From Azolla caroliniana (lineage: Eukaryota > Polypodiophyta): a stretch of DNA of 64,000 nt. The stretch lies in assembly GCA_043228905.1 (NCBI GenBank), contig JBHGNT010000016.1, positions 2,790,001 to 2,854,000 on the forward strand, written 5' to 3'. The notes under the pieces are model-generated. The model saw only the letters and a program-made list of their open reading frames with translations, was not told the origin of the DNA and did no database searches. Numbering within the stretch: the stretch's first letter is position 1; each line of letters starts with the position of its first letter. The position numbers and the translations under genes are program-made. Positions 36,712 to 48,520 of this stretch are shown piece by piece.

Positions 36712-38838
36712 ATGAGGGGGTCGGATCTTGCAGAGGCCATGGCTTCGGCCGTGGACCGGATTGTAAACGCGCGCGAGGGCACCGGTGCCCTCGATAGAGC
36801 CATTGAGGCGGTCGTCGGCACGATCGGCCGGTTCGATGGGAAGGATGCCACGAAGTATTTGGCGTCCTACGGTGCAGAGATGCTGATGCGGGACATTCCG
36901 GAAGAAAGGCGTCTTGCCGGATTTCCCCGAGTGGGGATGCCGAGCATCCATGCGGAGGTGCTCGAGGTGCGGGCGGAGAGCCGTACCTGGGAGGAGTTCG
37001 AAGGTCGGCTCCTAGAGAAATACGGGCTGGACGACGCGCTCCGGCTTTCGAAGCGAAGGTTCATGGAATGGGTGGAGTCCCCGGGGAAGGGAAGAAACGC
37101 GTCGGCACTCCTCCGGGAGTTCGAGGAAAACTTTGCGCGCCTTTCGGCGCTCGACCGAACCATCCTGGACACGAGCCGGGTCTTGCTGTTTGTCAAGTCG
37201 GTCGACGAGCGGGATCGGGAGCAAGTGGGCCTCTTGCTGGAAACCGAAGACGGGCTCACTACCGACTGGGCGGCTGTCAAGAAGGTCTGTGGCCGTTTCG
37301 ACAAACGGCGAGAATGGGCGGATAACGGGGAAACCGGGTCGGGCTCGGTCGCAGCAAGGAAGCTCGAACCAGCGCCACAGGTGCGAAAGGAAGAGACCCG
37401 AGAGTGGTTGGAAACCGGTTAGGCTTCGACCGGCGTAGTCAGAGGCTCAACCGGAGGAGCGGCGCTGGAGGAATTGACGAAGGCGATAAAGGACCTCCAA
37501 ATCGCGCAGGCCCGAAGGGAAGGAGGCGAACCGGCTCGTGACCGACGGCCGGCGGCAGGAAACAGGTGCATGTGGTGCGATGAAGTCGGCCACATTCGGA
37601 AGGACTGCGGCGACTTCGCGGAGGCGCTGAGGAACAGGGTGGTGTACCTGTGGGAAGGACGGGTGCATGCCAGCGACACCCGAAGGGCCCTGAGCCGAAA
37701 CGACGGGCGAGGTGGTATGAAAGGGTTGATGGAAGAGGCGGCGGCCCGACACGCGGAAACCGTCCACTACTCGGCGTCGGCCGGCATTCGAGTCGGGGGC
37801 GGCGAGGCCCGAAGGGAAAGCAAAGCCGGATTCTGGCCGACGATGCTGGAAGGCCTTGCCGGTGCAAGGTTTAAAAGGGAGGAATCGGACCGTGCGGAGA
37901 AACGGGTACGGGAGATGACCGGGTGGAGCGACCCGGTCGAGGAAAGGACGGGCTTCGTGGAAGCCGCTTGCCAAAACTACGAGGCTCTGGTAGAAGAGAA
38001 GCGGGTGGGGAAACCCGGGACGTCCGGGCCCTCACAACGATACGAGACCCGGTCCGGGCCACGACGGGACGAAGCCGGTGGGGCCGGTACGCAAGATAAA
38101 CCCCAGAAGGGTGGGTACCGTCTGGGGACGGAGATAGAAAGGACCACGGACTTACGAAAGGTCCTGGAGGAACGGATCCTCGACAGCAAGGTGGAGCTGT
38201 CGTTACGAGAGGTGCTGGGAATCGCCAAGAAGGAGTTCCACGACTCCATCGTGGACTTGGTGAAACGGAAGAGGCTGTCAACGGAGACAGAACCGGAAAG
38301 ACCGGTGGAAGTGCGGACGACGCACCTAGACGACATGGCACTGGGAGACGAGTGGGCGGAAAGCCACTATTCGAGACCACACTGGGCCCGAGCGACCACG
38401 GAAACCCCGGTGAAGATCGGCGATGTCCAGGAACCGGTGATAGCTTTGGTGGACCACGGATCGGAGATCAATTTGATGTCCATGGACTTCTATAAGAAGG
38501 GCAAATGGCCGATCAACACCAAGCACGGGTGGAAAATAAGGGCAGCAACGCGCGCCACCGAGGAACTGCACGGGGCCTGTCCGAATGTGCGAGTCAAGAT
38601 CGGCGACGTCGAGATTGACCAGCACTTCTTCGTGCAGGAGACGTCTTCGCATCCGGTCATACTGGGAGAGCCGTACATCACGGCGGCGCGAATGGAGACC
38701 AAGGTGCTGGACAATGGTTCGGCCTACGCGAGGGTCAAAAGCCAAGACGGGCGCCATTCGGTCCAGTTTTTGACGGTACGGCCGAACCACGAACGTAACC
38801 GCGACTCCCTCGGTTCCGAAAACCGAGAGGATTTTTAG
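36712..38838 (+). pseudogene. Gypsy-1 gag-protease ORF with one nonsense codon
   Basis: Same 708-codon frame as Gypsy-2 ORF1, from ATG 36712 to TAG 38836, but TAG at 37420-37422 replaces the TCG of Gypsy-2 and cuts gag after 236 residues. Downstream the frame is open again (37423-38838). It includes the CCHC knuckle C-X2-C-X4-H-X4-C (about residues 286-299) and the protease motif VDHGSEIN (about 580-587). There are no frameshifts. A single substitution therefore disabled it, consistent with recent loss. Confidence 0.92.
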
Positions 38839-38894
38839 AGAGGACTGCCAAGGCGTGGGGCCGCGACAGTCCGGATGCTCCGGGAAAACCCCAC
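38832..38894 (+). promoter_or_regulatory. Gypsy-1 putative -1 frameshift site and pseudoknot
   Basis: GAT TTT TAG ends ORF1, and pol continues in the -1 frame from TTT (38832). Six bases after the TTT, GGACTG (38842-38847) can pair with CAGTCC (38867-38872). Loop bases GTGGGG (38855-38860) can pair with CCCCAC (38889-38894), forming an H-type pseudoknot. The layout is identical to Gypsy-2. Confidence 0.7.
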
Positions 38895-40014
38895 ATCTGT
38901 ACGATAAAACCGTGTACAATAGGTAGGAAATTTTGCTTCTCCGACAGCGGAGCATGTACGATGGTCGGCATCGCCGGCCGAGAGAAAACAAAGACAGAGG
39001 GGAGACTTCGAGCGTGCGGAGTTCTCGGCCCTGACGAAGAAATCAGTGGCGCCGTGGAGGCGGTCTCCTTCGACGACACCTTGGGAATGCTGGGGAAGGT
39101 AGTCGAAGAAGACCTTAACGAAGACCGGACGATACCGGTATGTTTCGAAGAAATGTACGAAGTCATCGCGGACTTTGGTCGGGGGCTCGAGTCGGATCGG
39201 ACGGCCCGAGTAAGCACCAGGTACAAGACTGTGGACCGGAAGGTAAGGCCAGTCGCGGTACCGTTACCGGAGGGCAGCGAGTCGCGAATCAAAGGGGTTG
39301 CATCGGACCCCAGCTTACGAGATCTGGCCTGTATAGGACACACCTTCACCAACGAGACGCTCCGGGAGCTCAAAATCGGTGGGGGTGGGTTCCTACTACC
39401 GGCGGAGGAAGACCGGTTTCGGAGAATGCTCGGAAGGCACGGGAAAGCCTTCGCATTCTCACCGGAGGAAATCGGGTGCGTAAACCCGACGATCGTAGAG
39501 CCGATGGTGATATTCACGGTACCGCATGTACCGTGGAATCTCAAGCCAATTCCGGTTCCGAGAGCTCACATCCCGAAGTTGATGGAGCTGTTGAAGCAGA
39601 AAGTTGATATGGGCATTCTCGAGCCGTCGAGCGCCCCGTATTCAAACCGATGGTTTACCGTACCAAAGAAAAACGGATCATTGCGCTTCATTCAGGACCT
39701 GCAACCGGTCAATAGGGTGACCATTCGGAACGCAGGGATTGGACCGACCATAGACGAGTTCGCGGAGGCCTTCGCCGGAAGGTCGATTTACTCGGTCGGT
39801 GATCTATACTCAGGGTACGACCAGTTCCAGCTAGCCGTGGAGAGCAGAGACATTACGACGATGCGAACTCCCCTCGGCCTAGTGCGGATGTGTACGCTGC
39901 CGCAAGGAGGGACCAACTCGGTGGCCCACATGGTGAATGCGATGAACAAGGTTCTGAGGGACTGCATCTCGGACATCACCATACCGTTTCTGGACGACAT
40001 CCCGATCAAGGGAT

Positions 40015-40622
40015 TGTTGGGATTACGGTCCCTTCGGATGGGATGGTCGGAAGTCGGAGATGAATGACGACGAGCCCGGTTTCGGTTTCGGATCCGGATG
40101 ACGAAGACCCCGGTTTCGGTGCCGGATGACGAATGTACCCGGAGAGCGATTCGGATGCAGGGACATACCCGTAATATGTTCGCTATGGGCCCCTGAGGCT
40201 ATAGTTGTAAATAGCCCAAAGTCATATAAGTATAAATATGACTTAGGGCAAACTGTTTTGGTGTTGCTACTCATTTTTCTGTTTTTCACTCAAGAGGAGT
40301 GAAGAGAGAGCAGCCGTGAGAGAGAGAGAGATATAGAGCGCGAGAGAGAGACGAAGAGGTAGACGCCTCTGTGTATTTCCGCCGCCTGTGGCGAGGACAG
40401 CGAGCTCAAGGTCGTTGCCTTGCAGCTCGCCATTGTATATTTCTCTGTGCATAGTTTGGTTTGGAGTCTCGCACTCCCGTGGTTTTTTCCCGTATAGGGT
40501 TTTCCACGTTAATCCCTGTGTATCGCGTCTTTTTCTGTACTTCCTATTTTCTGCTACATTGATCCGCGATTAATCGGTTGTGGCCGACTGAAGAAGGTGA
40601 ATCCAAGCGCTGATTCCCAACA
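40015..40622 (+). repeat. Copia-1 5' LTR (608 bp)
   Basis: Contains two small inverted repeats in U3: GGCTAT/ATAGCC (40197-40202 with 40211-40216) and AAGTCATAT/ATATGACTT (40219-40227 with 40236-40244). The second encloses the TATAA element. Purine-rich GAGAGA tracts follow in the probable R/U5. Confidence 0.95.
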
Positions 40623-40625
40623 AAC

Positions 40626-40637
40626 TGGTATCAGAGC
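40626..40637 (+). promoter_or_regulatory. Copia-1 primer-binding site (tRNA-iMet)
   Basis: TGGTATCAGAGC, the standard plant copia primer site complementary to the initiator tRNA-Met 3' end, three bases after the LTR. Confidence 0.93.
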
Positions 40638-40651
40638 AACTGTTGCAGAAA

Positions 40652-43600
40652 ATGGAAGGCGGCGGCAGCGGGCAGCCGATGATGATGGTGCTGAATGCAC
40701 AGAATTACGCCGACTGGAAGATCAAGATGGAGGATCTTCTGATTGTTCGGGACCTGTACGAACCGATTGACAGGTCGGAAATACCGAAAGGGGTACTTGA
40801 GTCGGAGTGGAAGCTCCTGAACCGGAAAGCCGTAGCGACGATCCGACAATACGTCGATGTAAGCGTCCTACAACATGTGGCGAACGACACCAACGCATAC
40901 GAGATGTGGAAGAAGCTGTCGGGCCTCTATGAGAGGAAGAATGCGTTGAACCGGACCTCCCTGATGAGGAAGATAGTGAATCTCAAGTACCGGGACGGCG
41001 AGAGTATGGTGGAACACGTAAGCACGTTCATGGGATTCGTGAATCAGCTTGCGGCGATCAAGTTCCCGTTGGAGGATGCAATGCAAGCCATCATCCTGAT
41101 GTGTACATTGCCGGAAAGCTGGGAGAACTTGGTGGTGACTCTCAGCACCTCGTGCACCGAAGATAACTTGTCCTTACAAACTGTAAAGACAAGTATTCTG
41201 AATGAAGAAGCGCGTCGGAGAGATAAGGAACCGGCCTCCGACCCGAAGATGCTGTTTACCGAATCGGATCGGGGAAGACAATGGAACCGGAGTCCGCAAA
41301 GACGGGAGAAGTCGGGGACCCGGTCGCAGTCAAGAGGAAGACCCACATGCTTCCACTGTGGGAAGCCGGGGCACTTCCGAAAGAATTGTCGGCATTACCG
41401 AAAAGACAACGGAGCCGACGACACCGACTCGAAGAAGTCACCAGAGAGAAACGGTGCATACCGGGGAGCCACGGACCGGAGAGGTTCGGATCGGCGAGGG
41501 CAGGACCGGAAAGGAACAACGGCACTAGCGGCAAGTGAGGAAGAAATGATGCTCATCACCGAAGAAGGGGAGCTAAACGTTGCCGGCGACGAGACGACCT
41601 GGGTGGTCGATTCCGGAGCATCGTTCCACCTGACCCCGGAGAGAAGATACTTCTCATCCTACACAGCCGGTCAGCATGGCTGTGTTCGGATGGGAAATGA
41701 AGGTACGTGCCGGATTGCCGGCATAGGAGACGTGTGGTTGACAACCCCGACCGGATGCAAAATGCTGCTGAAGAATGTCCGACACGTTCTGGAGGTCCGA
41801 CTGAACCTGATTTCAGCCGGGAGGCTAGATGATGAAGGCTACACGGGTAGCATCCGGAACGGTGTCATGAAGTTCAGCAAGGGGAACCTGATAGTGGCTC
41901 GGGCCCGGAAGGACAACACACTGTACCTGATGAATGCCCGGTTATGTCCGGAAGAGTTGAATGTGGCAGCCGACACTGCCGGTGAGCTGTGGCACAAAAG
42001 ACTGTGCCACATGAGTGAGAAGGGGATGAAGAGGCTTGCAGAAGACAACCTTATCCCAGTGAAGCATGTGCACCTGGAGAAGTGCACCGATTGCCTGGCC
42101 GGTAAGCAGAACCGAACCTCCTTCCACTCAAGGCCACCGACGAGACGTAGCGCACCATTGGAGTTGGTGCACACTGACGTGTGTCAGGTAGAAACGAAGT
42201 CACATGGCGGAGCCCAGTACTTCGTAACATTCATCGATGATCATAGCCGAAAGCTGTGGACGGCACCGCTGAAGACAAAGGACCAAGTGTTGTGCGTCTT
42301 CAAAGAACTCCACGCGAGAGTGGAAAGGGAATCCGGCAAGAAGCTGAAAGCGATACGAGCGGATAACGGAGGGGAATACCGGGGGCAGTTCCAGGAGTAC
42401 TGTCGCTCGAAGGGAATCCGGCTCGAGTTTACTGTGCCGAAGACGCCGGAACTGAACGGGCTGGCCGAGAGGATGAACCGGACCATAATGGAGAGGGTCC
42501 GGAGTATGCTGGCGCATGCGAAATTACCCAAGGGGTTTTGGGCTGAGGCAATGTCGACGGCGACATACGTGATAAACAGATCACCCTCAGTACCTTTGGA
42601 CGGAGACACGCCGCAGAAAGTGTGGACCGGTAAGGAAGTGTCCTACCGGCATCTGAAGGTGTTCGGGTGTCTCGCATACGTGCATGTGGCAAAGGACCGG
42701 AGAGGAAAGCTAGATCCAAAGACCCGGCCATGCATATTCCTCGGTTACGGTGACGACGAGTTCGGCTACCGAGTATGGGACCCGGTCGACAAGAAGATAT
42801 TCAGGAGTCGAGACATCATCTTCATGGAGGACAAGACACTCGCCGACTGGGAGTCGGAGAAGAAGATGAAGAGCTCCAAGTCGACCGGTGAGGATCAACT
42901 CTACGAGGAGCAGTCCCGACCGGCAAGGGACCGGTTAGCAGTCGAGGATCCGGCCGAAGACGGTGAAGAAACAGAACCGGCCGAAGAAGATGAAAACGAT
43001 ACCGGAACCGGCCCCGATCCCGAAATGGATTCGGATGAAGAAGAATCGGAAGAACCGGTTACCGAAGCTCCCGAACGGAGATATCCTCTAAGAGAGAGGA
43101 GGGCCCCCCGGAGATTTCCGGATCCAGAGCACGTGCTGCTAACCGACGAGGGGGAGCCGGAGAGCTTTGAAGAAGCAAAGCACGACACCCAGAGCCGCAG
43201 GTGGTTGAGTGCCATGCAGGACGAGATGGATTCCCTGCATGAGAACCACACATATGAACTTGTGGAGTTGCCGAAAGGAAAGCGGGCACTTCGAAACAAG
43301 TGGGTGTTCAAGCTGAAACCGGGAGATGCCGGAAACCCCACGAGATACAAAGCCAGGATCGTGGTGAAGGGGTTTCAGCAGAAGAAGGGCGTCGACTTCG
43401 ACGAGATATTTGCCCCGGTAGTGAAGATGACCTCCATCCGGACGGTGCTGAGCATAGCGGCAAGCATGGACCTCGAGGTAGAACAGATGGACGTGAAGAC
43501 GGCATTCCTTCACGGTGACCTCGATGAAGAGATCTACATGCAGCAGCCGGAAGGATTCGAGAAGAAAGGGAAGGAGCACCTGGTATGCCGGTTGAAGAAG

Positions 43601-44725
43601 AGCCTTTACGGACTGAAGCAGGCTCCCCGGCAATGGTACCGGAAGTTCGACTCCTTCATGACCGACGAAGGGTACCTCAAAACGCAGTCCGACCACTGCG
43701 TGTTTGTGAAGAAGTTCGAAGGAGGAGACTTCCTAATACTCCTCCTGTACGTGGACGACATGTTGATCGTCGGACGGGACCAGGTCAAGATACGAATGCT
43801 GAAGAAGGCTCTTCACCGAACCTTCTCAATGAAGGACTTGGGTCCGGCGAGGCAAATACTAGGGATGCACATCATCCGGGACCGGAAGAAGAAGCAGTTG
43901 TGGCTGTCACAGGAGAAGTACGTGACGAAGGTGCTTCACCGGTTCAACATGTCGGAGGCAAGACCGGTCGGATCGACCCTCCCGGCAAACTGCAAGCTGT
44001 CCAGCAAGCAAAGTCCCAAGACAAAGGCTGAAAAGGAGGATATGATGAAAGTGCCGTATGCCTCAGCCGTCGGGAGCTTGATGTACGCCATGGTGTGTAC
44101 GAGACCGGACATCGGATATGCAGTCGGAGTGGTGAGCCGATACATGAGCAATCCCGGCAAAGAGCATTGGAACGCGGTCAAGTGGATACTCCGATACCTG
44201 AAGGGCACAACGAATGTGTGCCTCCGATTCGGCTCCGGCAAACCCGAACTCGACGGTTTCACCGATTCGGATATGTCGGCTGATGCAGATACCAGCCGGT
44301 CCACATCAGGGTATGTGATGACGTATGCAGGGGGAGCTGTTTCGTGGCAGTCGAGGCTGCAGAAGACAGTTGCGTTGTCAACCACGGAGGCTGAGTACAT
44401 GGCAGCTGTTGAAGCCGGCAAGGAAATGATATGGATGAAGGACTTCATTAGAGAGCTCGGTATCCGGCAGGAGGAGTACTGACTCTACTGCGACAGTCAG
44501 AGTGCCATCCACCTTGCGAAGAACGCGGCCTATCACTCCCGGACGAAGCACATCCAGCGAAGATATCACTGGATCCGGGAAAGGATAGAAGACCAGGAGT
44601 TCGTGCTGACGAAGATCCACACGGACGAGAACGGGTCGGATATGCTGACCAAGGTGCTCACACCCGACAAGCTCGAAGCATGCCGGAAGAGGATCGGATT
44701 GGAAAGACATCCCATGCCGAAGTGA
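40652..44725 (+). pseudogene. Copia-1 gag-pol polyprotein with one internal TGA
   Basis: ATG 40652 to TGA 44723, 1357 codons in one frame, with an in-frame TGA at 44480-44482 (codon 1277). Order: gag with CCHC knuckle CFHCGKPGHFRKNC (about 233), protease DSGAS (320), integrase with D509 and D571, RT with YVDD (about 1033-1036), then RNase H. The order PR-INT-RT-RH defines Ty1/copia, and the sequence resembles the Tnt1-like group. The stop removes only the end of RNase H (CDSQSAIHLAKN and beyond), so gag through RT would still be made. A change from a sense codon is the simplest reading; a sequencing error is possible. Confidence 0.95.
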
Positions 44726-44735
44726 AGGGGGAGTT
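44722..44735 (+). promoter_or_regulatory. Copia-1 polypurine tract
   Basis: GAAGGGGGAG-type purine run, overlapping the end of pol and abutting the 3' LTR; the expected plus-strand primer. Confidence 0.8.
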
Positions 44736-45343
44736 TGTTGGGATTACGGTCCCTTCGGATGGGATGGTCGGAAGTCGGAGATGAATGACGACGAGCCCGG
44801 TTTCGGTTTCGGATCCGGATGACGAAGACCCCGGTTTCGGTGCCGGATGACGAATGTACCCGGAGAGCGATTCGGATGCAGGGACATACCCGTAATATGT
44901 TCGCTATGGGCCCCTGAGGCTATAGTTGTAAATAGCCCAAAGTCATATAAGTATAAATATGACTTAGGGCAAACTGTTTTGGTGTTGCTACTCATTTTTC
45001 TGTTTTTCACTCAAGAGGAGTGAAGAGAGAGCAGCCGTGAGAGAGAGAGAGATATAGAGCGCGAGAGAGAGACGAAGAGGTAGACGCCTCTGTGTATTTC
45101 CGCCGCCTGTGGCGAGGACAGCGAGCTCAAGGTCGTTGCCTTGCAGCTCGCCATTGTATATTTCTCTGTGCATAGTTTGGTTTGGAGTCTCGCACTCCCG
45201 TGGTTTTTTCCCGTATAGGGTTTTCCACGTTAATCCGTGTGTATCGCGTCTTTTTCTGTACTTCCTATTTTCTGCTACATTGATCCGCGATTAATCGGTT
45301 GTGGCCGACTGAAGAAGGTGAATCCAAGCGCTGATTCCCAACA
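44736..45343 (+). repeat. Copia-1 3' LTR (608 bp)
   Basis: Same length as the 5' LTR with one substitution seen. Both U3 inverted repeats are preserved (second pair at 44940-44948 and 44957-44965). Confidence 0.96.
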
Positions 45344-47722
45344 GGGATGCCCTGTAGCAGAAAAGGACGAGACGATCGGGCCGGACGGATGCCGGCGATT
45401 CGTGGCGACGCACATCGACGACTGCGAGAAGGTGCTGCAGAGGCTAGAGGCTGTGAGGCTCACCTTCTCGGGGGAGAAATCAGCCTTCGGGCAGTCGGAA
45501 ATCATGGTGGTCGGACATTTATGTGGACCATATGGCCGGAAACCGTCTCCGGCAAAGGTAGAAGCCATCTCCGCGATGAAGCCTGATTGCAGCTCGGTCA
45601 CGGAAGTACGAAGATTCTTGGGAGCATGCGCCTTCTACCACATATGGATCCCGCATTACGCGCATGTCGCGGAGCCGCTGTACGGATTATTGAAGAAAGG
45701 GCGAAGATTCGAATGGCTAGACAAGCACGCGGAGTCGGTCCGGAAGCTGAAGGAGGCTCTTTCGGCAGCACCGGCGCTCCGAAAGGCCGTCTACAGGAAG
45801 GGCACCCCAGTGTACATAACGGTTGACACGAGTCCGACCGGAATCGGGTGGGTCGTCAACCAAGAAGACGAGGACGGCAATCGGTTCCCGATCCGATTCG
45901 GCGCGAAGGTCCTCAGTGAGCGGCAGCGAGGATACGCCCAGGTTAAACGCGAACTCTGGGGTATCGTTTCGGCGGTGAAGGCCGACAAGGACTATCTGAT
46001 CGGGACAGAGGTAATCATAGAGACGGATTGCATGCCGATTCTCGGCATGGTTTCCGGATGCGCGACGCCGGACCTGGCAATGCTCAGGTGGATAGCGTAC
46101 ATCAAGTCCCTGGACCCGGAAATACGACACATTTTCGGGAAAGACAACGCCATGGCCGACATGCTTTCAAGGGCGAGATTCGATGACGAGGGCGGCATGG
46201 TTTCGGAGGACGAAGAGGTCGGCGTGGACTTCTTCGAGGCAGCATACGTAACAACCGGCGGGACGAGCACTCCGGCGCTTAACGACTTCGACGCGAGCAA
46301 GTACGACGGGGAGTGGCTGCGGATCGGCGGGTTCTTGAGGACAATGGCGCCGGATGCGTCATGGACGAAAGACGAGGCCAATCGGATCCGGAAGAAAGCG
46401 TACCGGTTCTTTCTCCGGGATGGCTATCTATGGAAGCACCCGAAGAAGAGGGACGGCACTCCGCTCCGGGTGGTGGCGATGAAGGAAGAACATGAGGAGC
46501 TGCTGACGGCCTACCACGACAGCCCTTGGGCCGGACACCGTGGAACTTGGGCCACGTTCGAGAAGATAAAGGAGAAGTACTGGTGGCCGGGACTGTACCG
46601 GGACGTGCATCGATTAGTGACAACTTGCGAGAGCTGTCAGATGCACTCCGTGGTCCGACACCGGGACGAGCTTCACCCTACGTACCCTCCGACCATCCAC
46701 TTCAAATGGATGGTAGATCTGGTGACGATGCCAATGGGGGTAGGACAGATGCGGTACCTGGTCCTAGCGCGGGAGGATCTGACGAACCAGGTGGAAGGCC
46801 GGGCCCTTCCGAACAAAACGACCGCGGCCGTATGTCGGTTCCTAATCGAGGACGTGATATGCCGGTACGGGTGCGTCGGGAAGATCGTGGCTGACCGAGG
46901 GGAGTTGGACGCCGAAGAAGCCGCGGAGCTGTTCGACCGGCTGGGAGTCAAGCTCTCGCTCACCACTGCGTACAATCCGGAGGCGAATGGAAAGGTGGAG
47001 CGCGGACACGGACTGATCGTCAAGGCGCTGGTTCGAGCATGCGGAGGCCAAGTCGGTAACTGGCCGCGGCTGCTACCTTATGCTTTGTGGGCAGACCGGA
47101 CCACGCACAGTTCGGTAACCGGGTACATGCCGACGGAGCTCATGTTCGGCCAGAAGCCGATCATGCCGATAGAACGGACGATCTCCTCGTGGGCAACGGT
47201 CGACTGGAGGGACGAGATGAGCCGGGAGGAGTTGTTGGCCGCGCGTATACGACAGCTCGAGCGAAGACCGGAGGACGTGGAACTGGCTGCGGAGAAGCTC
47301 CGGGTGGCGAGGACAAAGAACAAAGCCAGGTTCGACCGAACGCACCGGCTCAGACCGAAGAAAATCGACGAAGGTGACTGGGTGCTCGTCTACGACAGCA
47401 GCCTCGACAACCAGCACCGAGCTACACGGAAGTTCGCACGAAGGTGGTTCGGGCCTTACGTGGTGCGGAGCGCCAATGACAACGGGACATATCACCTGGC
47501 GGAACTCGACGACACGAGAATGGCGATACCGGTTGCAGGGAAGCGGATCAAAGCGTTCAAGAAGCGACACGACGACGAGCCAGACCCGGCTCTCCTAGTC
47601 AGCAGTGACGAACGATCCGAAAACGAGGAAGAACCGACGGGCGAGGAATGAAGACGGGCCGGTTTTCTCCGTCCCAACTCTCTTGGCGCATACCGGAGGA
47701 TGCGCGGTTAGGTGGGGGCGGA

Positions 47723-48520
47723 TGTCGTGAAGAAAACCGTCCATAGGCGGAATCGGCGCACCAAGGCGTGGGAACCGGTTCTTCACGCGTGCACGCTCCA
47801 AGTTGTACATAGAAGCGAATTAGGAGGATAATCGGCAGGAACGGGCCCTAACACAAGTGGAGACAAAGACCGCGCGAACAGTCTTTTCGGTCGCGCGCGC
47901 GAGCGAAGGAACGGTACGAGTCGGCGGCGTAACTACGCGGATGCGTGAAGGGCGGAGCGGATCCCTGTCCAAAAGGGACAGGGAATAAAGCTGACATGAC
48001 GGCCTGCTCGTCGGCCTATATAAGGAGCAGGAAAGAGCTGTTGCAGGCATCTCGCGCAGAGAGGACGAAGTGCTGTCGGATCGTTTCTGGACGCTTCTCT
48101 CTCTGTTTCCTTCCTTCTTGAGCTCCATAGCTTTCTGTGCAGGGTTCCGAGGAGGCTCGCGCTGTTTTCGAGGAACGCCCGAGTGCTTCCGGCAGCACCT
48201 CCGACCTGCTACCCCCCCCCTTTGTGCGTCGAAGCGAACAGGCATCGGCATCTGTTCGCCGGCCTGTTCGGTTGTAGACAACCTGTGCCCCATCGAGGGT
48301 TGTAGTCGTGTTAGCCATTTTTGTTAATATACATATTTAGTCATTCGCATCTGTCTGTGTCGGTGTCTGTTCGCGTTCTCCGTGCTGAAGGGCCGTGTCC
48401 CTGTGTATTCCCGGTCCTGCGTAGCCGCTTCTCTCTCCTTCTCCTCCCCCGCTTGCTCTTTGGTTCGAGACCCCCGCGGTCCCGCCTCGTTTCCACACGC
48501 ACTTGCGTAATATCTCGACA
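47723..48520 (+). repeat. Gypsy-1 3' LTR (798 bp)
   Basis: Identical in length to the 5' LTR, with about eight transitions. The TATA palindrome is kept (48003-48009 with 48025-48031). Confidence 0.93.

Larger units (their letters stand above)
40015..45343 (+). mobile_element. Copia-1: young Ty1/copia retrotransposon
   Basis: 5329 bp with 608-bp LTRs (40015-40622 and 44736-45343) that differ at one position by my reading (CCCTG versus CCGTG near 40515 and 45236). The termini are TGTTGGGA/TCCCAACA. A perfect 5-bp target duplication GGGAT flanks it (40010-40014 and 45344-45348). It has an iMet primer site and polypurine tract. It is the youngest insertion here and sits inside Gypsy-1 RT. Its single polyprotein frame has one internal stop. 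Confidence 0.97.
38832..47651 (+). pseudogene. Gypsy-1 pol (RT, RNase H, integrase), split by Copia-1
   Basis: Two blocks, 38832-40014 and 45349-47651, join in frame when Copia-1 and one GGGAT are removed. They total 3486 bases, the same as the intact Gypsy-2 pol, with no internal stop or frameshift seen. The break falls in the codon after DIPIKG, just past the RT catalytic FLDD. The second block carries the rest of RT, RNase H (YITVDTSPTGIG), the integrase HHCC and DDE regions, and a GPY-like WFGPYVV near the end. An ATG at 38961 in this frame is absent (TTG) from the intact copy, so it is unlikely to be the true start. Confidence 0.92.
35870..48520 (+). mobile_element. Gypsy-1: Ty3/gypsy LTR retrotransposon interrupted by Copia-1
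   Basis: LTRs of 798 bp at 35870-36667 and 47723-48520, tRNA-Trp-type primer site, gag-pro ORF, pol in the -1 frame, and polypurine tract GGTGGGGGCGGA at 47711-47722. Without Copia-1 the element is about 7.3 kb. It sits in Gypsy-A in the opposite orientation. The LTRs differ at about eight sites by my reading, all transitions (about 1%), so the insertion is young. Two defects stop it from working alone: a TAG in gag (37420) and Copia-1 inside RT. Confidence 0.93.

Noticed and set aside
38961-40067. Independent pol ORF starting at ATG 38961 in Gypsy-1
   Set aside because: The intact copy has TTG there, and the residues upstream of this point are conserved in the same frame, so pol most likely begins by frameshift at 38832.
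40015-45343. Copia-1 as a processed gene or captured host gene
   Set aside because: It has paired LTRs, primer site, polypurine tract and a target duplication, so it is an ordinary LTR element.
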